Below are positions 27,442 to 36,241 of a DNA stretch of 64,000 bases, one piece after another. Made by a program: the position numbers and the translations under genes. The DNA is taken from the NCBI RefSeq assembly GCF_028401955.1, contig NZ_JAQOTJ010000014.1, positions 1 through 64,000 of the forward strand, in the 5' to 3' direction. The notes under the pieces are model-generated. The model was not told the DNA's origin. It saw only the letters and a list, made by a program, of their open reading frames with translations, and searched no databases. The DNA is from Bacillus sp. BP-3. Its GTDB lineage: Bacteria > Bacillota > Bacilli > Bacillales > Bacillaceae_G. Position 1 is the stretch's first letter; each line of letters opens with the position of its first letter.

Positions 27442-28413
27442 TTATAGCGCTTGTGCTGCTGTAATTAAAGCAAGCTTGTACACTTCTTCTTCGTTACAAC
27501 CGCGAGATAAATCATTTACTGGCATGTTTAAGCCTTGTAAGATTGGTCCCACTGCTTCGAAGTTACCTAAGCGTTGTGCAATTTTGTAGCCGATATTGCC
27601 AGCTTCTAAGCTTGGGAATACGAATACGTTAGCGTCACCTTTAATAACAGAACCTGGTGCTTTCTTTTCTGCTACAGATGGTACAAATGCAGCGTCAAAT
27701 TGGAATTCACCGTCTAATGTTAATTCAGGAGCCATTTCTTTCGCGATGCGAGTTGCTTCTACAACTTTTTCTGTTTCTGGAGATTTCGCAGAACCTTTTG
27801 TAGAGAAGCTTAACATTGCAACGCGTGGATCAATACCAAATAATTCAGCAGTTTTTGCACTTTCAATACCAATTTCAGCTAAATCTTGGCTGTTTGGTGC
27901 AATGTTGATTGCGCAATCAGCAAATACATATTTCTCATCACCGCGTACCATGATAAATACGCCAGAAGTTTTTGTAACGCCTGGTTTTGTTTTAATGATT
28001 TGAAGTGCTGGACGAACTGTATCAGCTGTAGAATGAGCTGCACCGCTTACTAAACCATGTGCTTTGCCCATGTGTACAAGCATAGTACCGAAATAGTTTT
28101 CGTCTTTTAAGATTTCACGAGCCGATTCCTCTGTTGCTTTCCCTTTACGGCGTTCAACGAAAGATGCTACCATTGCATCCATTTCTTCGTATGTAACTGG
28201 GTCATAAATATCAACACCCGCTAATGTTAAGTTCATGCTAGCAGCTTTCGCGCTAATTTCTTCTTTATTACCAACTAAGATTGGTTTTACTAATTCTTCT
28301 TTTGCTAAACGCTCTGCAGCGCCTAAAATTCTTTCATCAGTACCTTCAGGAAGTACGATAGAAATGCCTTTACCTTGAACTTTTTCTTTTACTGTTGTAA
28401 ATAAATCGCTCAC
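27442..28413 (-). CDS. pta: Phosphate acetyltransferase
   Basis: 323 residues, short Pta/EutD form without regulatory N-terminal domains. GTG start at 28413 with AGGAGGG 6-7 bases upstream. It interconverts acetyl-CoA and acetyl phosphate. Family blocks seen: VLPEGTDERILGAAERL, GLVSGAAHSTADTVRPALQIIKT, SFSTKGSAKSP, and FPSLEAGNIGYKIAQRLG. Together with acetate kinase (not in window) it gives overflow acetate and ATP. No clear cre site could be found upstream by eye. Confidence 0.96.
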   Translation of the reverse strand: MSDLFTTVKEKVQGKGISIVLPEGTDERILGAAERLAKEELVKPILVGNKEEISAKAASMNLTLAGVDIYDPVTYEEMDAMVASFVERRKGKATEESAREILKDENYFGTMLVHMGKAHGLVSGAAHSTADTVRPALQIIKTKPGVTKTSGVFIMVRGDEKYVFADCAINIAPNSQDLAEIGIESAKTAELFGIDPRVAMLSFSTKGSAKSPETEKVVEATRIAKEMAPELTLDGEFQFDAAFVPSVAEKKAPGSVIKGDANVFVFPSLEAGNIGYKIAQRLGNFEAVGPILQGLNMPVNDLSRGCNEEEVYKLALITAAQAL

Positions 28414-28637
28414 TAATAACCCTCCTACGAATTGAAATCCATATTTAAGAATACCGCTTTTTATCTCTATTTTAAACGTATTGCTTCTAAAAAATTGATA
28501 AAATAAAAATGATTATATTTTCCCAAAATTCTGCTATAAAATGTGACAATTTTGTGCGCCTGAGACTAAGATACATGCTTTTCCATCTATATATGATATA
28601 GTTAACGTGTAAAACTTGACTATTCGAGGTGAATCTA

Positions 28638-29381
28638 ATGAGTGAAGCAGCAAAAACGTTAGATGGTTGGTATTGTCTACATGATTTCCGTTCTATGGAC
28701 TGGGCAGCATGGAAAACATTGTCTAGTGATGAACGTCAGCAAGCAATGTTCGAATTTTTAAACATCGTTGAAAAATGGAATAAAACAGAAGCTGCAAAAC
28801 AAGGTAGCCATGCCCTCTATACAATCGTTGGACAAAAGGCTGATATTATGTTTATGATTTTACGTCCAACAATGGAAGAATTAAATGAAATTGAAGCCGA
28901 ATTCAATAAAACAACATTAGCAGAGTATATGCTTCCTACATACTCTTACGTATCTGTTGTGGAACTAAGTAACTATCTTCCTGCTGAAGAAGATCCATAT
29001 CAAAATCCACAAATTCTTGCGCGTTTATACCCAATGCTTCCTAAAGCAAACCATGTTTGTTTCTATCCAATGGACAAGCGTCGTCAAGGCGAAGACAACT
29101 GGTACATGTTACCGATGGAAGAGCGCAAAAAATTAATGTATAGCCACGGGAAAATTGGCCGTCAATATGCAGGAAAAGTACGTCAAATCATTACTGGTTC
29201 TGTTGGCTTTGATGATTATGAATGGGGCGTAACATTATTTGCCGACGATGTTCTTCAATTTAAGAAACTTATATATGAAATGCGCTTTGATGAAGTAAGT
29301 GCACGCTACGGTGAGTTCGGGACATTCTTTGTCGGAAACATTTTACCAAGCGAAAAAGTTGCAAAATTTTTACACGTATAA
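28638..29381 (+). CDS. hemQ: Coproheme decarboxylase (HemQ)
   Basis: 247 residues from ATG 28638 (GAGGTG upstream; the GTG at 28629 lies in that site). Chlorite-dismutase-like family. Tyr143 in CFYPMDKRR and His170 in [13 protein letters not shown] fit the catalytic Tyr and proximal heme ligand of Firmicute HemQ, which turns coproheme into heme b with peroxide. It is the last step of the coproporphyrin-dependent pathway. Monocistronic; next to pta as ywfI in B. subtilis. Confidence 0.95.
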   Translation: MSEAAKTLDGWYCLHDFRSMDWAAWKTLSSDERQQAMFEFLNIVEKWNKTEAAKQGSHALYTIVGQKADIMFMILRPTMEELNEIEAEFNKTTLAEYMLPTYSYVSVVELSNYLPAEEDPYQNPQILARLYPMLPKANHVCFYPMDKRRQGEDNWYMLPMEERKKLMYSHGKIGRQYAGKVRQIITGSVGFDDYEWGVTLFADDVLQFKKLIYEMRFDEVSARYGEFGTFFVGNILPSEKVAKFLHV

Positions 29382-29385
29382 CAAC

Positions 29386-29412
29386 AAAAAAGGACGAAAA
29401 TTGTCCTTTTTT
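29386..29412 (+). terminator. Terminator after hemQ
   Basis: AAAAAAGGAC, loop GAAAATT, GTCCTTTTTT. Confidence 0.85.
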
Positions 29413-29554
29413 TATTGTTTTATATAATAGAAACCTCTAATTAAATAGAAAAATTATCCAAATCACTTACAAAATTGTAATCTTTCCATATTCAAACTCA
29501 TGTTAGAATAGTACAAGCTACATGCTAATAACGATGCGAAGGTGATAATTTATT

Positions 29555-30829
29555 ATGAGGAAAATGTTATCTATTTTATTAGGGCTCACACTCATGTTTT
29601 CTTTCATAGGAGCAACTCCCTCTTATGCGAAAGAAGACATACATATTGAAGCCGCTGCTGCTATTCTGTTTGATGCAGATACAGGAAAAATACTACACGA
29701 GCAAAACCCCGATGAATTACTTGCAATTGCTAGTATGTCAAAACTCATGGTTATATACTCCGTTTTAGAAGCCATTAAAGAAGGGAAAATCACCTGGGAT
29801 ACAAAAGTGAATATCTCTGATTATGCTTACGAAATTTCCCGTAACAATGAATTTTCCAACGTTCCATTTGAAAAAGGACGACAATATACAGTTAAAGAAT
29901 TATATCATTCTATTCTTGTCTTCTCAGCAAATGGATCAAGTGTTGCACTTGCTGAACTTCTTGCAGGAAGTGAAAAGAACTTCTTAAATCTTGCAAATGA
30001 ACATGCAAAAAAACTAGGGTTAAAGAAATATAAATTTGTAAATGCTACAGGATTAAATAACGCTGATTTAAAAGGCAAGCACCCGGAAGGAACAGATCCA
30101 AACGGTGAAAACTCTTTATCAGCTAGAGACATGGCAATCTTATCTAGAACAATTATGACAAAATATCCAGAAATATTGGAAGATACAAAACAAAGATTTA
30201 GAAATTTCCCTGATAATCATCCACGCCCAATTCGTATGGAAAACTGGAACTGGATGTTACCAGACGCTGCATTTGCATATGAGGGGACAGATGGCTTAAA
30301 AACAGGAAGTTCTGATTCAGCTGGATATTGCTTTACCATTACAGCCAAACGCGGTGATTTACGCCTAATCTCCGTTATTATTAAAACAAAATCAATGGAT
30401 GAGCGTTTCATAGAATCCCGTGCATTAATGGATTACGGCTTCAAAAACTTTGAAAAACAGAAATTGAAAATAGATAAAAATAATACAATTCCTGTCGTAA
30501 AAGGAAAAGAAGATACTGTAGCTGTGACACCTGAAAAAGAAATAACGGTAGTCACCAAAAAAGGAAGTAAACCGCCTTACAAAATTTCTTATGAAGCAAA
30601 CAAATCAATCTCCGAAGATGGAAGCTTAGTTGCACCTGTGAAAAAAGATGCCAAAGTCGGCTCACTTGTTTTAGAATCCACTGATCAATATGGTTTCCTT
30701 GATGGAAATAAACAAACGAAATTCGATGTAAAAACAACGCAGGAAGTAGAAAAAGCAAATTGGTTCGTATTGACAATGCGATCCATTGGAGACTTCTTTT
30801 CTAATATGTGGTTAAAATTATTTGGATAA
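29555..30829 (+). CDS. D-alanyl-D-alanine carboxypeptidase (PBP5-like, S11)
   Basis: 424 residues. Signal peptide (1-25, ...GATPSYA), then the S11 peptidase domain with SMSK (SxxK), SANGSS (SxN) and GLKTGSSDSAGYC (KTG), a C-terminal beta domain (PBP5_C, about 310-395), and an amphipathic tail WFVLTMRSIGDFFSNMWLKLFG for membrane attachment. It trims the terminal D-Ala from peptidoglycan stem peptides. The insertion NADLKGKHPEGTDPNGENSLSA before the third motif is normal in DacA/DacF types; I could not decide between paralogues. TTACAA-AA-TTGTAA at 29467-29480 could be a regulatory site. Confidence 0.92.
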   Translation: MRKMLSILLGLTLMFSFIGATPSYAKEDIHIEAAAAILFDADTGKILHEQNPDELLAIASMSKLMVIYSVLEAIKEGKITWDTKVNISDYAYEISRNNEFSNVPFEKGRQYTVKELYHSILVFSANGSSVALAELLAGSEKNFLNLANEHAKKLGLKKYKFVNATGLNNADLKGKHPEGTDPNGENSLSARDMAILSRTIMTKYPEILEDTKQRFRNFPDNHPRPIRMENWNWMLPDAAFAYEGTDGLKTGSSDSAGYCFTITAKRGDLRLISVIIKTKSMDERFIESRALMDYGFKNFEKQKLKIDKNNTIPVVKGKEDTVAVTPEKEITVVTKKGSKPPYKISYEANKSISEDGSLVAPVKKDAKVGSLVLESTDQYGFLDGNKQTKFDVKTTQEVEKANWFVLTMRSIGDFFSNMWLKLFG

Positions 30830-30830
30830 T

Positions 30831-30858
30831 AAAAAGCTAGCAAATTTGCTAGCTTTTT
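30831..30858 (+). terminator. Terminator after carboxypeptidase gene
   Basis: AAAAAGCTAGCAAA and exact complement, ending in TTTTT. Confidence 0.9.
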
Positions 30859-30926
30859 ATTATCCAAATCTTCCTCAGCGTATTCCTTATTTCTTCTGAA
30901 TAGTAATAACTTCACTTTAATTTCCT

Positions 30927-31083
30927 AATATATAAGTCGCTGCTATGCAGCAAGAAAATGTCCGCTACTTGCTTTCTCCCTTTGTTTTAAATGTTGCATG
31001 TGGCAGGAAAAATCCCCTAACCACCTTTATGCATGGCCAGATGCTCTCGCCCCTAAAAAGAAAGGGGTTTCTATTTCAGTTTT
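30927..31083 (+). repeat. R2-type dispersed repeat upstream of cwlJ
   Basis: CTATGCAGCAAGAAAATG, GCTTTCTCCCTTTGTT, GCATGTGGCAGGAAAAA, TTTATGCATGGCCAGATG, CTCTCGCCCC, AAAGGGGTTTC follow in order, as at 6600 and 26395. A stub of R1 (AAAGTGAAG on the minus strand) borders it at 30905-30918. The rest of the 30830-31218 gap holds only the terminator and promoter. Confidence 0.55.
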
Positions 31084-31129
31084 TCAACTAATATCTATAG
31101 AGATACATATTAAAACATGGTTTGGTTGT

Positions 31130-31157
31130 CATATCTGCCCCCTTTTTTTCATACCTA
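31130..31157 (+). promoter_or_regulatory. Possible SigE promoter of cwlJ-gerQ
   Basis: CATATC (31130-31135), 14-base spacer, CATACCTA (31150-31157). B. subtilis cwlJ is mother-cell (SigE) expressed. Confidence 0.4.
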
Positions 31158-31218
31158 TGAATTAGTAATTATTCTACACTTTCTTTTCTCTAGCGGAGTA
31201 ATAAGAGAGGTGAAACAG

Positions 31219-31641
31219 ATGGGTGTTATTGCATATACAGAAGAACATGTAAAACTACTTGCCAGATTAATGCGGGCAGAAGCAGAAGGAGAAGGACCTC
31301 AAGGAATGCTTATGGTTGGAAATGTCGGCGTCAATCGCGTAAAAGGAAATTGCTTAGACTTTAAAAAGATTCGAAACCTTCGTCAAATGGTATTTCAAAG
31401 TCCTGGTGGATTTGAGGCTACGCAAAAAGGTTACTTCTATCAGCGTGCTCGTGAAAGCGATATTGCTCTAGCAAGACGTACGATTCAAGGAGAGCGATTC
31501 TGGCCCGCTAATTTTTCGTTATGGTTTTTTAGGCCAGGAGGCGCCTGTCCACCAACTTGGTTTAATCAAGAAAACTCTGGTCGCTTTAAAAATCATTGCT
31601 TTTTCCAACCAAGTGCTGAGGATTGTCCAAGTGTGTATTAG
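31219..31641 (+). CDS. cwlJ: Spore cortex-lytic cell wall hydrolase CwlJ
   Basis: 140 residues from ATG 31219 after GAGAGGTG; the longer frame from 31117 covers the promoter. SleB-like hydrolase domain with the catalytic Glu region LLARLMRAEAEGEGPQGMLMVGNVGVNRV, and FFQPSAEDCPSVY at the end. No signal peptide, as expected for a protein laid down from the mother cell. It degrades muramic-lactam cortex peptidoglycan during germination and is triggered by calcium-dipicolinate. Followed 26 bases later by gerQ, which is needed for its placement. Confidence 0.96.
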   Translation: MGVIAYTEEHVKLLARLMRAEAEGEGPQGMLMVGNVGVNRVKGNCLDFKKIRNLRQMVFQSPGGFEATQKGYFYQRARESDIALARRTIQGERFWPANFSLWFFRPGGACPPTWFNQENSGRFKNHCFFQPSAEDCPSVY

Positions 31642-31667
31642 TGAACTGAAAAGAGGAGGGATTTCGT

Positions 31668-32087
31668 ATGGCACAGCAACAAAACCCATACTATGGGGGA
31701 GGATTTTATCAACCATCTGGCGGATATATGCAACCACAGCCCGGACAACAAGGACAACAAATGCCAACAACGCCGCAAGCTGCACAAGCACAACTTGCCG
31801 TTTCTCAAGGGATGCTTCCACTTGAGCAATCATATATTGAAAATATCCTTCGCTTAAACAAAGGAAAACCAGCAACTATATTCATGACATATGAGCGCGG
31901 CAGCACACTTGGTACACAATCCTATACAGGCATCATTGAGGCTGCGGGACGCGATCACATCATTTTAAGCGACCCTAAGTCTGGAAAACGTTACTTACTG
32001 CTTATGATCTATCTTGATTATGTAGAATTCCCAGGAGAAATCATTTACTTCCCAACACAGCAACCCGCAACTTATCCTCCAAGATAA
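31668..32087 (+). CDS. gerQ: Spore coat protein GerQ
   Basis: 139 residues. Low-complexity N-terminus rich in Gln, Gly, Pro and Tyr (1-45: QQQNPYYGGGFYQPSGGYMQP...), then a conserved domain (LEQSYIENILRLNKGKPATIFMTYERG...KSGKRYLLLMIYLDYVEFPG). GerQ is cross-linked by transglutaminase into the coat through lysines and holds CwlJ there. Operon with cwlJ; terminator follows. Confidence 0.96.
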   Translation: MAQQQNPYYGGGFYQPSGGYMQPQPGQQGQQMPTTPQAAQAQLAVSQGMLPLEQSYIENILRLNKGKPATIFMTYERGSTLGTQSYTGIIEAAGRDHIILSDPKSGKRYLLLMIYLDYVEFPGEIIYFPTQQPATYPPR

Positions 32088-32092
32088 TAAGA

Positions 32093-32120
32093 AAAAGCTG
32101 GCATATGCCAGCTTTTGTTT
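32093..32120 (+). terminator. Terminator after gerQ
   Basis: AAAAGCTGGCAT and exact complement, then GTTTTATTT. Confidence 0.88.
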
Positions 32121-32122
32121 TA

Positions 32123-32218
32123 TTTCTATCCTGTACAAACCATTTGTAAGGGCCCAACTAGTTCAACTAGCCTCCTGGGAAGAAAAGCGTTTCCCAAGAG
32201 GAAGTTTCACCTTATAGC
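32123..32218 (-). repeat. R1-type dispersed repeat abutting ywdK stop
   Basis: On the minus strand: TATAAGGTGAAACTTCC, TAGTTGAACTAGTTGGGCCC, TTACAAATGGTTTGTAC, the same ordered words as at 34436. It reaches into the stop region of the DUF423 gene. Confidence 0.6.
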
Positions 32219-32580
32219 CCTTTTACAATCGCAGTCCCCAGTAAAATCCATCCTACAATAAATGCTACACCGCCAAGCGGAGTAATTGGACCAAAAAATT
32301 TTATACCAGTTGTACTTAATGCGTATAAACTTCCGGAAAACAGCACAATACCTGCTACCATACACCAGCCTGCCGCGCCTACAAGAGAAGATTGAATCTT
32401 ATCCATTAATAAAGCAACAACAAATAATCCCCCTGCATGAAACATTTGATATGTAACACCTGTTTTCCAAACCTCTAACATTTTCGCTGAGATTTTCCCT
32501 TCAAGTCCGTGCGCTCCAAATGCTCCAAGCGCAACAGATAATGCTGCTGCAATACAACCTAATAAGAAGAAAATTTTCAT
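32212..32580 (-). CDS. ywdK: DUF423 membrane protein (YwdK)
   Basis: 122 residues from ATG 32580 (AGGGGA upstream; the extension to 32637 has no ribosome site). Four hydrophobic segments, with ALSVALGAFGAHGLEGKIS near the start and FGPITPLGGVAFIVGW near the end, the DUF423/YwdK pattern. Integral membrane protein of unknown function. Lies 69 bases after ywdI on the same strand. Confidence 0.9.
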   Translation of the reverse strand: MKIFFLLGCIAAALSVALGAFGAHGLEGKISAKMLEVWKTGVTYQMFHAGGLFVVALLMDKIQSSLVGAAGWCMVAGIVLFSGSLYALSTTGIKFFGPITPLGGVAFIVGWILLGTAIVKGL

Positions 32581-32648
32581 TGGAATTCCCCTTTTTCTTT
32601 TTACTTTTATAATAAAAAATTTCCTCGAACACTCCAACTATTTAGCGT

Positions 32649-32930
32649 CTAAAAATCCAAAAGGGAGTTTCCATTTGCATCATCCTCTTTCACATATACA
32701 GGCTCTCCTGAAAATGAACCCATTGGCTGAACAGGCATTTGCGGTGCCACAACATTTGTTCTTAATGTTGGTTCAACATATGCAGAAGCTTCTGGCTGTT
32801 CTTCAAGTAATAGATCACATAATGCACGAACAACTAAAAGATGTTCTTTTGCTTTATGTGAGTCACTCCCTTTCGCTTTTGCAATTTCACTTGCCATTTT
32901 ATTTAAAATCTTATCGCTAGATATTTGCAT
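32649..32930 (-). CDS. ywdI: YwdI family protein (DUF5327)
   Basis: 93 residues. N-terminal helical part MQISSDKILNKMASEIAKAKGSDSHKAKEHLLVVRALCDLLLEE, then a Pro-rich tail ending GNSLLDF. It matches the small Bacillus YwdI proteins; function unknown. It is divergent from ywdJ across a 229-base gap. Confidence 0.8.
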   Translation of the reverse strand: MQISSDKILNKMASEIAKAKGSDSHKAKEHLLVVRALCDLLLEEQPEASAYVEPTLRTNVVAPQMPVQPMGSFSGEPVYVKEDDANGNSLLDF

Positions 32931-33159
32931 GCTTTCTCACCTCACGTATTGTAATTCTTTTTCAAATCGTCCCAATTTCTCTACTGGACCAAATACTATT
33001 ATCATATCACGTTCTGCAAATTTTTCCGCTCCTGTTTGTTCCGATGTTTCATGCACTCAAACAATACTTTCATCTCTTTTCTCTATTTTCAAACTTTGCC
33101 ATAACGAATCAAATACATATATACTAGAAATGGAAATACGAAAAAGAGGTCGATATATA

Positions 33160-34434
33160 ATGAAAACATTTCTTTCTGCCCTGCAATGGGCATTATTTAT
33201 TTTAGCCGGCAGCTTAATTGTTCCCATTAGTGTTGCCGCTAACTATGGACTAGAAGGCGCAGAAGCAATTGCATTCGTCCAACGAACATTATTTGTTCTT
33301 GGATTTGCAGGTATTTTACAAGCTTCCTTTGGTCATCGCTTACCAATTCAAGAAGGGCCTGCTGGACTTTGGTGGGGCATCTTTTCCTTATACGCAAGCT
33401 TAGGTGTTGTATTATTTGGATCAACTGGTGAAACGCTACGCGTACTGCAATATTCCTTCTTATTAAGCGGTCTCATTTGCATTCTTCTTAGTATATTTGG
33501 ACTTATCGATAAACTTGTCCGCTATTTTACACCAACTGTTATTGGAACCTACCTATTTTTACTCGTTGCACAGCTAAGCGGATCATTCTTAAAAGGCATG
33601 TTTGGACTTAACGGACAGCATACAGCTGTTCAAGGGAAAGTCTTTATTCTTTCTCTTATCATTATTTTTCTATCTTTCTTTGTTACGAAACTACCTGTTA
33701 TTGGTCAATATTCTGTACTGTGCAGTATTGTGATTGGGTGGATTTTATTTGCATGTTTCGGTCTATCAAATCCAATCACACCTGTATCAGACATTATCCG
33801 TATGCCATCTATCTTCGTATTTGGTACGCCTCGCTTAGAATGGAATATGGTTATTACCATTCTCTTTGTTACGTTGTTACTACTAACTAACATGTTAGCA
33901 AGTATTCGCGTTGTTCAACAAGTAGTTTCGAAATACGAAGCAACTGCCGTGCAAAATCGATTCAAACAGGCAGGAATTATAACCGGTATTAATCAGCTTC
34001 TTGGCGGTCTGTTTTCAGCAATTGGACCTGTCGCTATTTCTGGATCAGCTGGTTTTATTGCGACAACAAATATTTACAAACGACTACCGTTTATTCTTGG
34101 ATCAACCTTTATTATTCTTATGAGTCTATTTCCAAAGGTTACTTCATTCATTGCAGCAATTCCGGTAGCTGTTGGCTATGCAGCCATTTATCCGGTATTT
34201 GCTAGTATGATTGGACTAGCATTTCGAGAATATGAAACTGTGAAAGATAAAGAACGCTTATTCAAAGTTGCAGGTCTCGCTCTCTTTACCGGAATTGGCG
34301 TTATGTTCATTCCATCAGATGCCTTTTCTTCACTGCCGCCATTCCTAGCATCCTTCTTAAGCAACGGTCTTGTACTCGGCTCTGTAATGGCAATTATACT
34401 AGAAATACTATTCTCTCGTTCAACAGATAAATAA
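33160..34434 (+). CDS. ywdJ: NCS2-family nucleobase permease-like protein (YwdJ)
   Basis: 424 residues from ATG 33160 after AAAGAGGT; the 77-codon extension upstream is not supported. About 12-14 membrane segments, xanthine/uracil permease fold (QEGPAGLWWGIFSLYASLG, SGSAGFIATTNIYKRLPF in the place of the NCS2 QN..G..TG motif). Transport of a purine or pyrimidine base is likely but the family signature is loose. Same neighbourhood as in B. subtilis. Confidence 0.85.
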   Translation: MKTFLSALQWALFILAGSLIVPISVAANYGLEGAEAIAFVQRTLFVLGFAGILQASFGHRLPIQEGPAGLWWGIFSLYASLGVVLFGSTGETLRVLQYSFLLSGLICILLSIFGLIDKLVRYFTPTVIGTYLFLLVAQLSGSFLKGMFGLNGQHTAVQGKVFILSLIIIFLSFFVTKLPVIGQYSVLCSIVIGWILFACFGLSNPITPVSDIIRMPSIFVFGTPRLEWNMVITILFVTLLLLTNMLASIRVVQQVVSKYEATAVQNRFKQAGIITGINQLLGGLFSAIGPVAISGSAGFIATTNIYKRLPFILGSTFIILMSLFPKVTSFIAAIPVAVGYAAIYPVFASMIGLAFREYETVKDKERLFKVAGLALFTGIGVMFIPSDAFSSLPPFLASFLSNGLVLGSVMAIILEILFSRSTDK

Positions 34435-34435
34435 G

Positions 34436-34625
34436 CGGGGTAAAGTGAAACTTTCCTTAACGAGTGGGTTTCTCGTTGAGGATTAGTTGAACCAATCGGG
34501 TCCTTACAGATGGTTTGTACTTTGCTTCCTTGTCCTAACCTCTTACCAGCTGTTTGGGCGGGGTAAGGTGAAACTTTCCTCAACGAGTGGGTTTCTCGTT
34601 GAGAATTAGTTAAACCAATCGACAC
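34436..34625 (+). repeat. Two tandem R1 repeat units after ywdJ
   Basis: GCGGGGTAAAGTGAAACTTT, then a CAACGAG/CTCGTTG hairpin, then TTAGTTGAACCAATCG occurs at 34436-34502 and again, slightly altered, at 34558-34620. Between them are GGTCCTTACAGATGG and TTTGTACTTTGCTTCC. Open frames over this stretch are artefacts. Confidence 0.7.
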
Positions 34626-34695
34626 AAAACGTAAACAAAATTGGCACGCTTCAAGCATTGCAGTCTATTTTAAGAATTGTTACGATAATAGAAAC

Positions 34696-34730
34696 ATATA
34701 TGAGCAAGCAAAATATGCTTGCTCATATAT
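34696..34730. repeat. Perfect 15-bp inverted repeat upstream of HAD gene
   Basis: ATATATGAGCAAGCA, 5-base loop, exact complement. No T-run follows on either strand, so an mRNA leader hairpin or protein site is as likely as a terminator. Confidence 0.6.
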
Positions 34731-34822
34731 ACATTCATATAAAATCGATTCCATCTTCAAAAAGGTTCGATGTCTTACAATTCATTTCACATTATAAATT
34801 CATATTAGGAAGGATTGTTCAA

Positions 34823-35644
34823 ATGTCTTATAAAATGATTGTACTAGATTTAGATGATACATTACTTCGCGATGACCATACGATTTCACCGCGTACGAAA
34901 GAAGCCCTAATGACCGCCCAAGAGCGCGGTGTAAAAGTTGTACTAGCTTCCGGCCGTCCAACATTTGCGATGTGGCCTATTGCAAAAGAACTAAAATTAG
35001 AGGAATACGGCAGCTTCATTTTATCGTTTAATGGCGCAAAAATTATTAACTGTAAAACAAACGAAGAATTATTTAGCAGTACTTTATCACCTGAAATTGT
35101 CCATAATTTATATAAAACAAGCCAAAACGAAGATGTGTGGATTCATACGTACATTGGTGATGGCATTGTGACAGAGGAAAATAATGAATATACAGAAGTC
35201 GAAGCTTATATTACAGGTATGCCAGTTATAGAGGTTAATAATTTTGTAAGTGCAGTGAAAGAACCTGTTGTGAAAGTATTAATGATGAAAGCACCAGAAC
35301 GTCTTGCAGAAGTTGAAAAGAAATTACAACAAGAATTCGAAGGACAATTAAGTGTTATGCGTTCTAAGCCGTTCTTCTTAGAATTCACAGAATATGGTGT
35401 AACAAAAGGAACAAGCTTGCACCAACTTATCCAAAAACTTGGTATTACACGTGAAGAAGTGATTGCGATGGGTGATAGCTATAATGACCAGGCTATGATT
35501 GAATTTGCTGGCCTTGGCGTTGCAATGGGCAATGCACCGGACGACATTAAAGCCATTGCAAATCATGTAACAGACACAAACATGAATGATGGCGTTGCAA
35601 AAGTTGTAGAACAATTTGTTTTGAATAGCGAAGTGCTAGTTTAG
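34823..35644 (+). CDS. HAD-family (Cof-type) phosphatase
   Basis: 273 residues from ATG 34823 after AGGAAGG. Motif I DLDDTLLRDD (nucleophile and acid Asp at about 9 and 11), motif II LASGRPT, a large C2B cap domain, and motif III/IV GDSYNDQAMIEFAGLGVAMGNA. Cof/YkrA-type cytosolic phosphatases act on sugar phosphates, FMN or similar; substrate not predictable. Single gene with its own terminator. Confidence 0.93.
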   Translation: MSYKMIVLDLDDTLLRDDHTISPRTKEALMTAQERGVKVVLASGRPTFAMWPIAKELKLEEYGSFILSFNGAKIINCKTNEELFSSTLSPEIVHNLYKTSQNEDVWIHTYIGDGIVTEENNEYTEVEAYITGMPVIEVNNFVSAVKEPVVKVLMMKAPERLAEVEKKLQQEFEGQLSVMRSKPFFLEFTEYGVTKGTSLHQLIQKLGITREEVIAMGDSYNDQAMIEFAGLGVAMGNAPDDIKAIANHVTDTNMNDGVAKVVEQFVLNSEVLV

Positions 35645-35680
35645 AACTGTTTTCACGTTGAAGAGAACTAATCATCCATA

Positions 35681-35722
35681 AAATCGCGCCTGAGTCAAAT
35701 ACTTAGGCGCGATTTACTTTTT
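35681..35722 (+). terminator. Terminator after HAD gene
   Basis: AAATCGCGCCTGAGT, loop CAAAT, ACTTAGGCGCGATTT (one G-T pair), then ACTTTTT. Confidence 0.88.
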
Positions 35723-35750
35723 ATATGTATTAGCTTGTGAAGATATTTTG

Positions 35751-35787
35751 AACTTTACACCATTATCATAGTGTAAAGTTTATTTTT
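35751..35787 (+). terminator. Second hairpin with T-run
   Basis: AACTTTACAC (35751-35760), 10-base loop, GTGTAAAGTT, then TATTTTT. No gene lies between it and the previous terminator; it may control the next gene. Confidence 0.5.
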
Positions 35788-35876
35788 GATTATAATGAAA
35801 TAAACTAGGCTATTTTATTTACCAAAAGAATACAAATATATCATATACAAGCATACATAACTTAGGAGGCCATTTT

Positions 35877-36173
35877 ATGTTATCAACACCGATTGGACGT
35901 TTAAGAGTCATTGGGGTACTGGAAGGGATTTCTTTTCTAATCCTTCTATTCATTGCAATGCCGCTGAAGTATTTTGCAGATTTTCCGAAAGCTGTTACTG
36001 TAACGGGTATGGCACACGGTGTCCTGTTTATACTATTCATCTTCGCTGTTATTCAAGTAACGACAATTCATAATAAATCAAAATTATGGGCGTTTGGTGC
36101 GCTTGTTGCATCTGTTATTCCATTTGGTACGTTCGTACTAGATGCAAAATTAAAACAAGAAGATAATAAATAA
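35877..36173 (+). CDS. DUF3817 membrane protein
   Basis: 98 residues, three hydrophobic segments (LRVIGVLEGISFLILLFIAMPLKYF, VTGMAHGVLFILFIFAVIQV, LWAFGALVASVIPFGTFVLDAKL). The GxLEGxSF and GMAHG words match DUF3817 small membrane proteins. Function unknown. Ribosome site TAGGAGG. Monocistronic. Confidence 0.85.
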   Translation: MLSTPIGRLRVIGVLEGISFLILLFIAMPLKYFADFPKAVTVTGMAHGVLFILFIFAVIQVTTIHNKSKLWAFGALVASVIPFGTFVLDAKLKQEDNK

Positions 36174-36211
36174 AAACAGACCGCTGCATCCGTAGTGGCC
36201 TGTTTTTTTAC
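36174..36211 (+). terminator. Terminator after DUF3817 gene
   Basis: AAAACAG...CTGTTTTTTT with an inner CCGCT/AGTGG stem, imperfect. Confidence 0.6.
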
Positions 36212-36241
36212 GTATAAATTCCTAAACGAAAGAATCCTTAC

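Noticed and set aside
34188-34658. 156-codon minus-strand frame with repeated QRETHSLRK words
   Set aside because: It lies over two R1 repeat units and antisense to ywdJ; the repeated peptide is the repeat DNA read through. No ribosome site.
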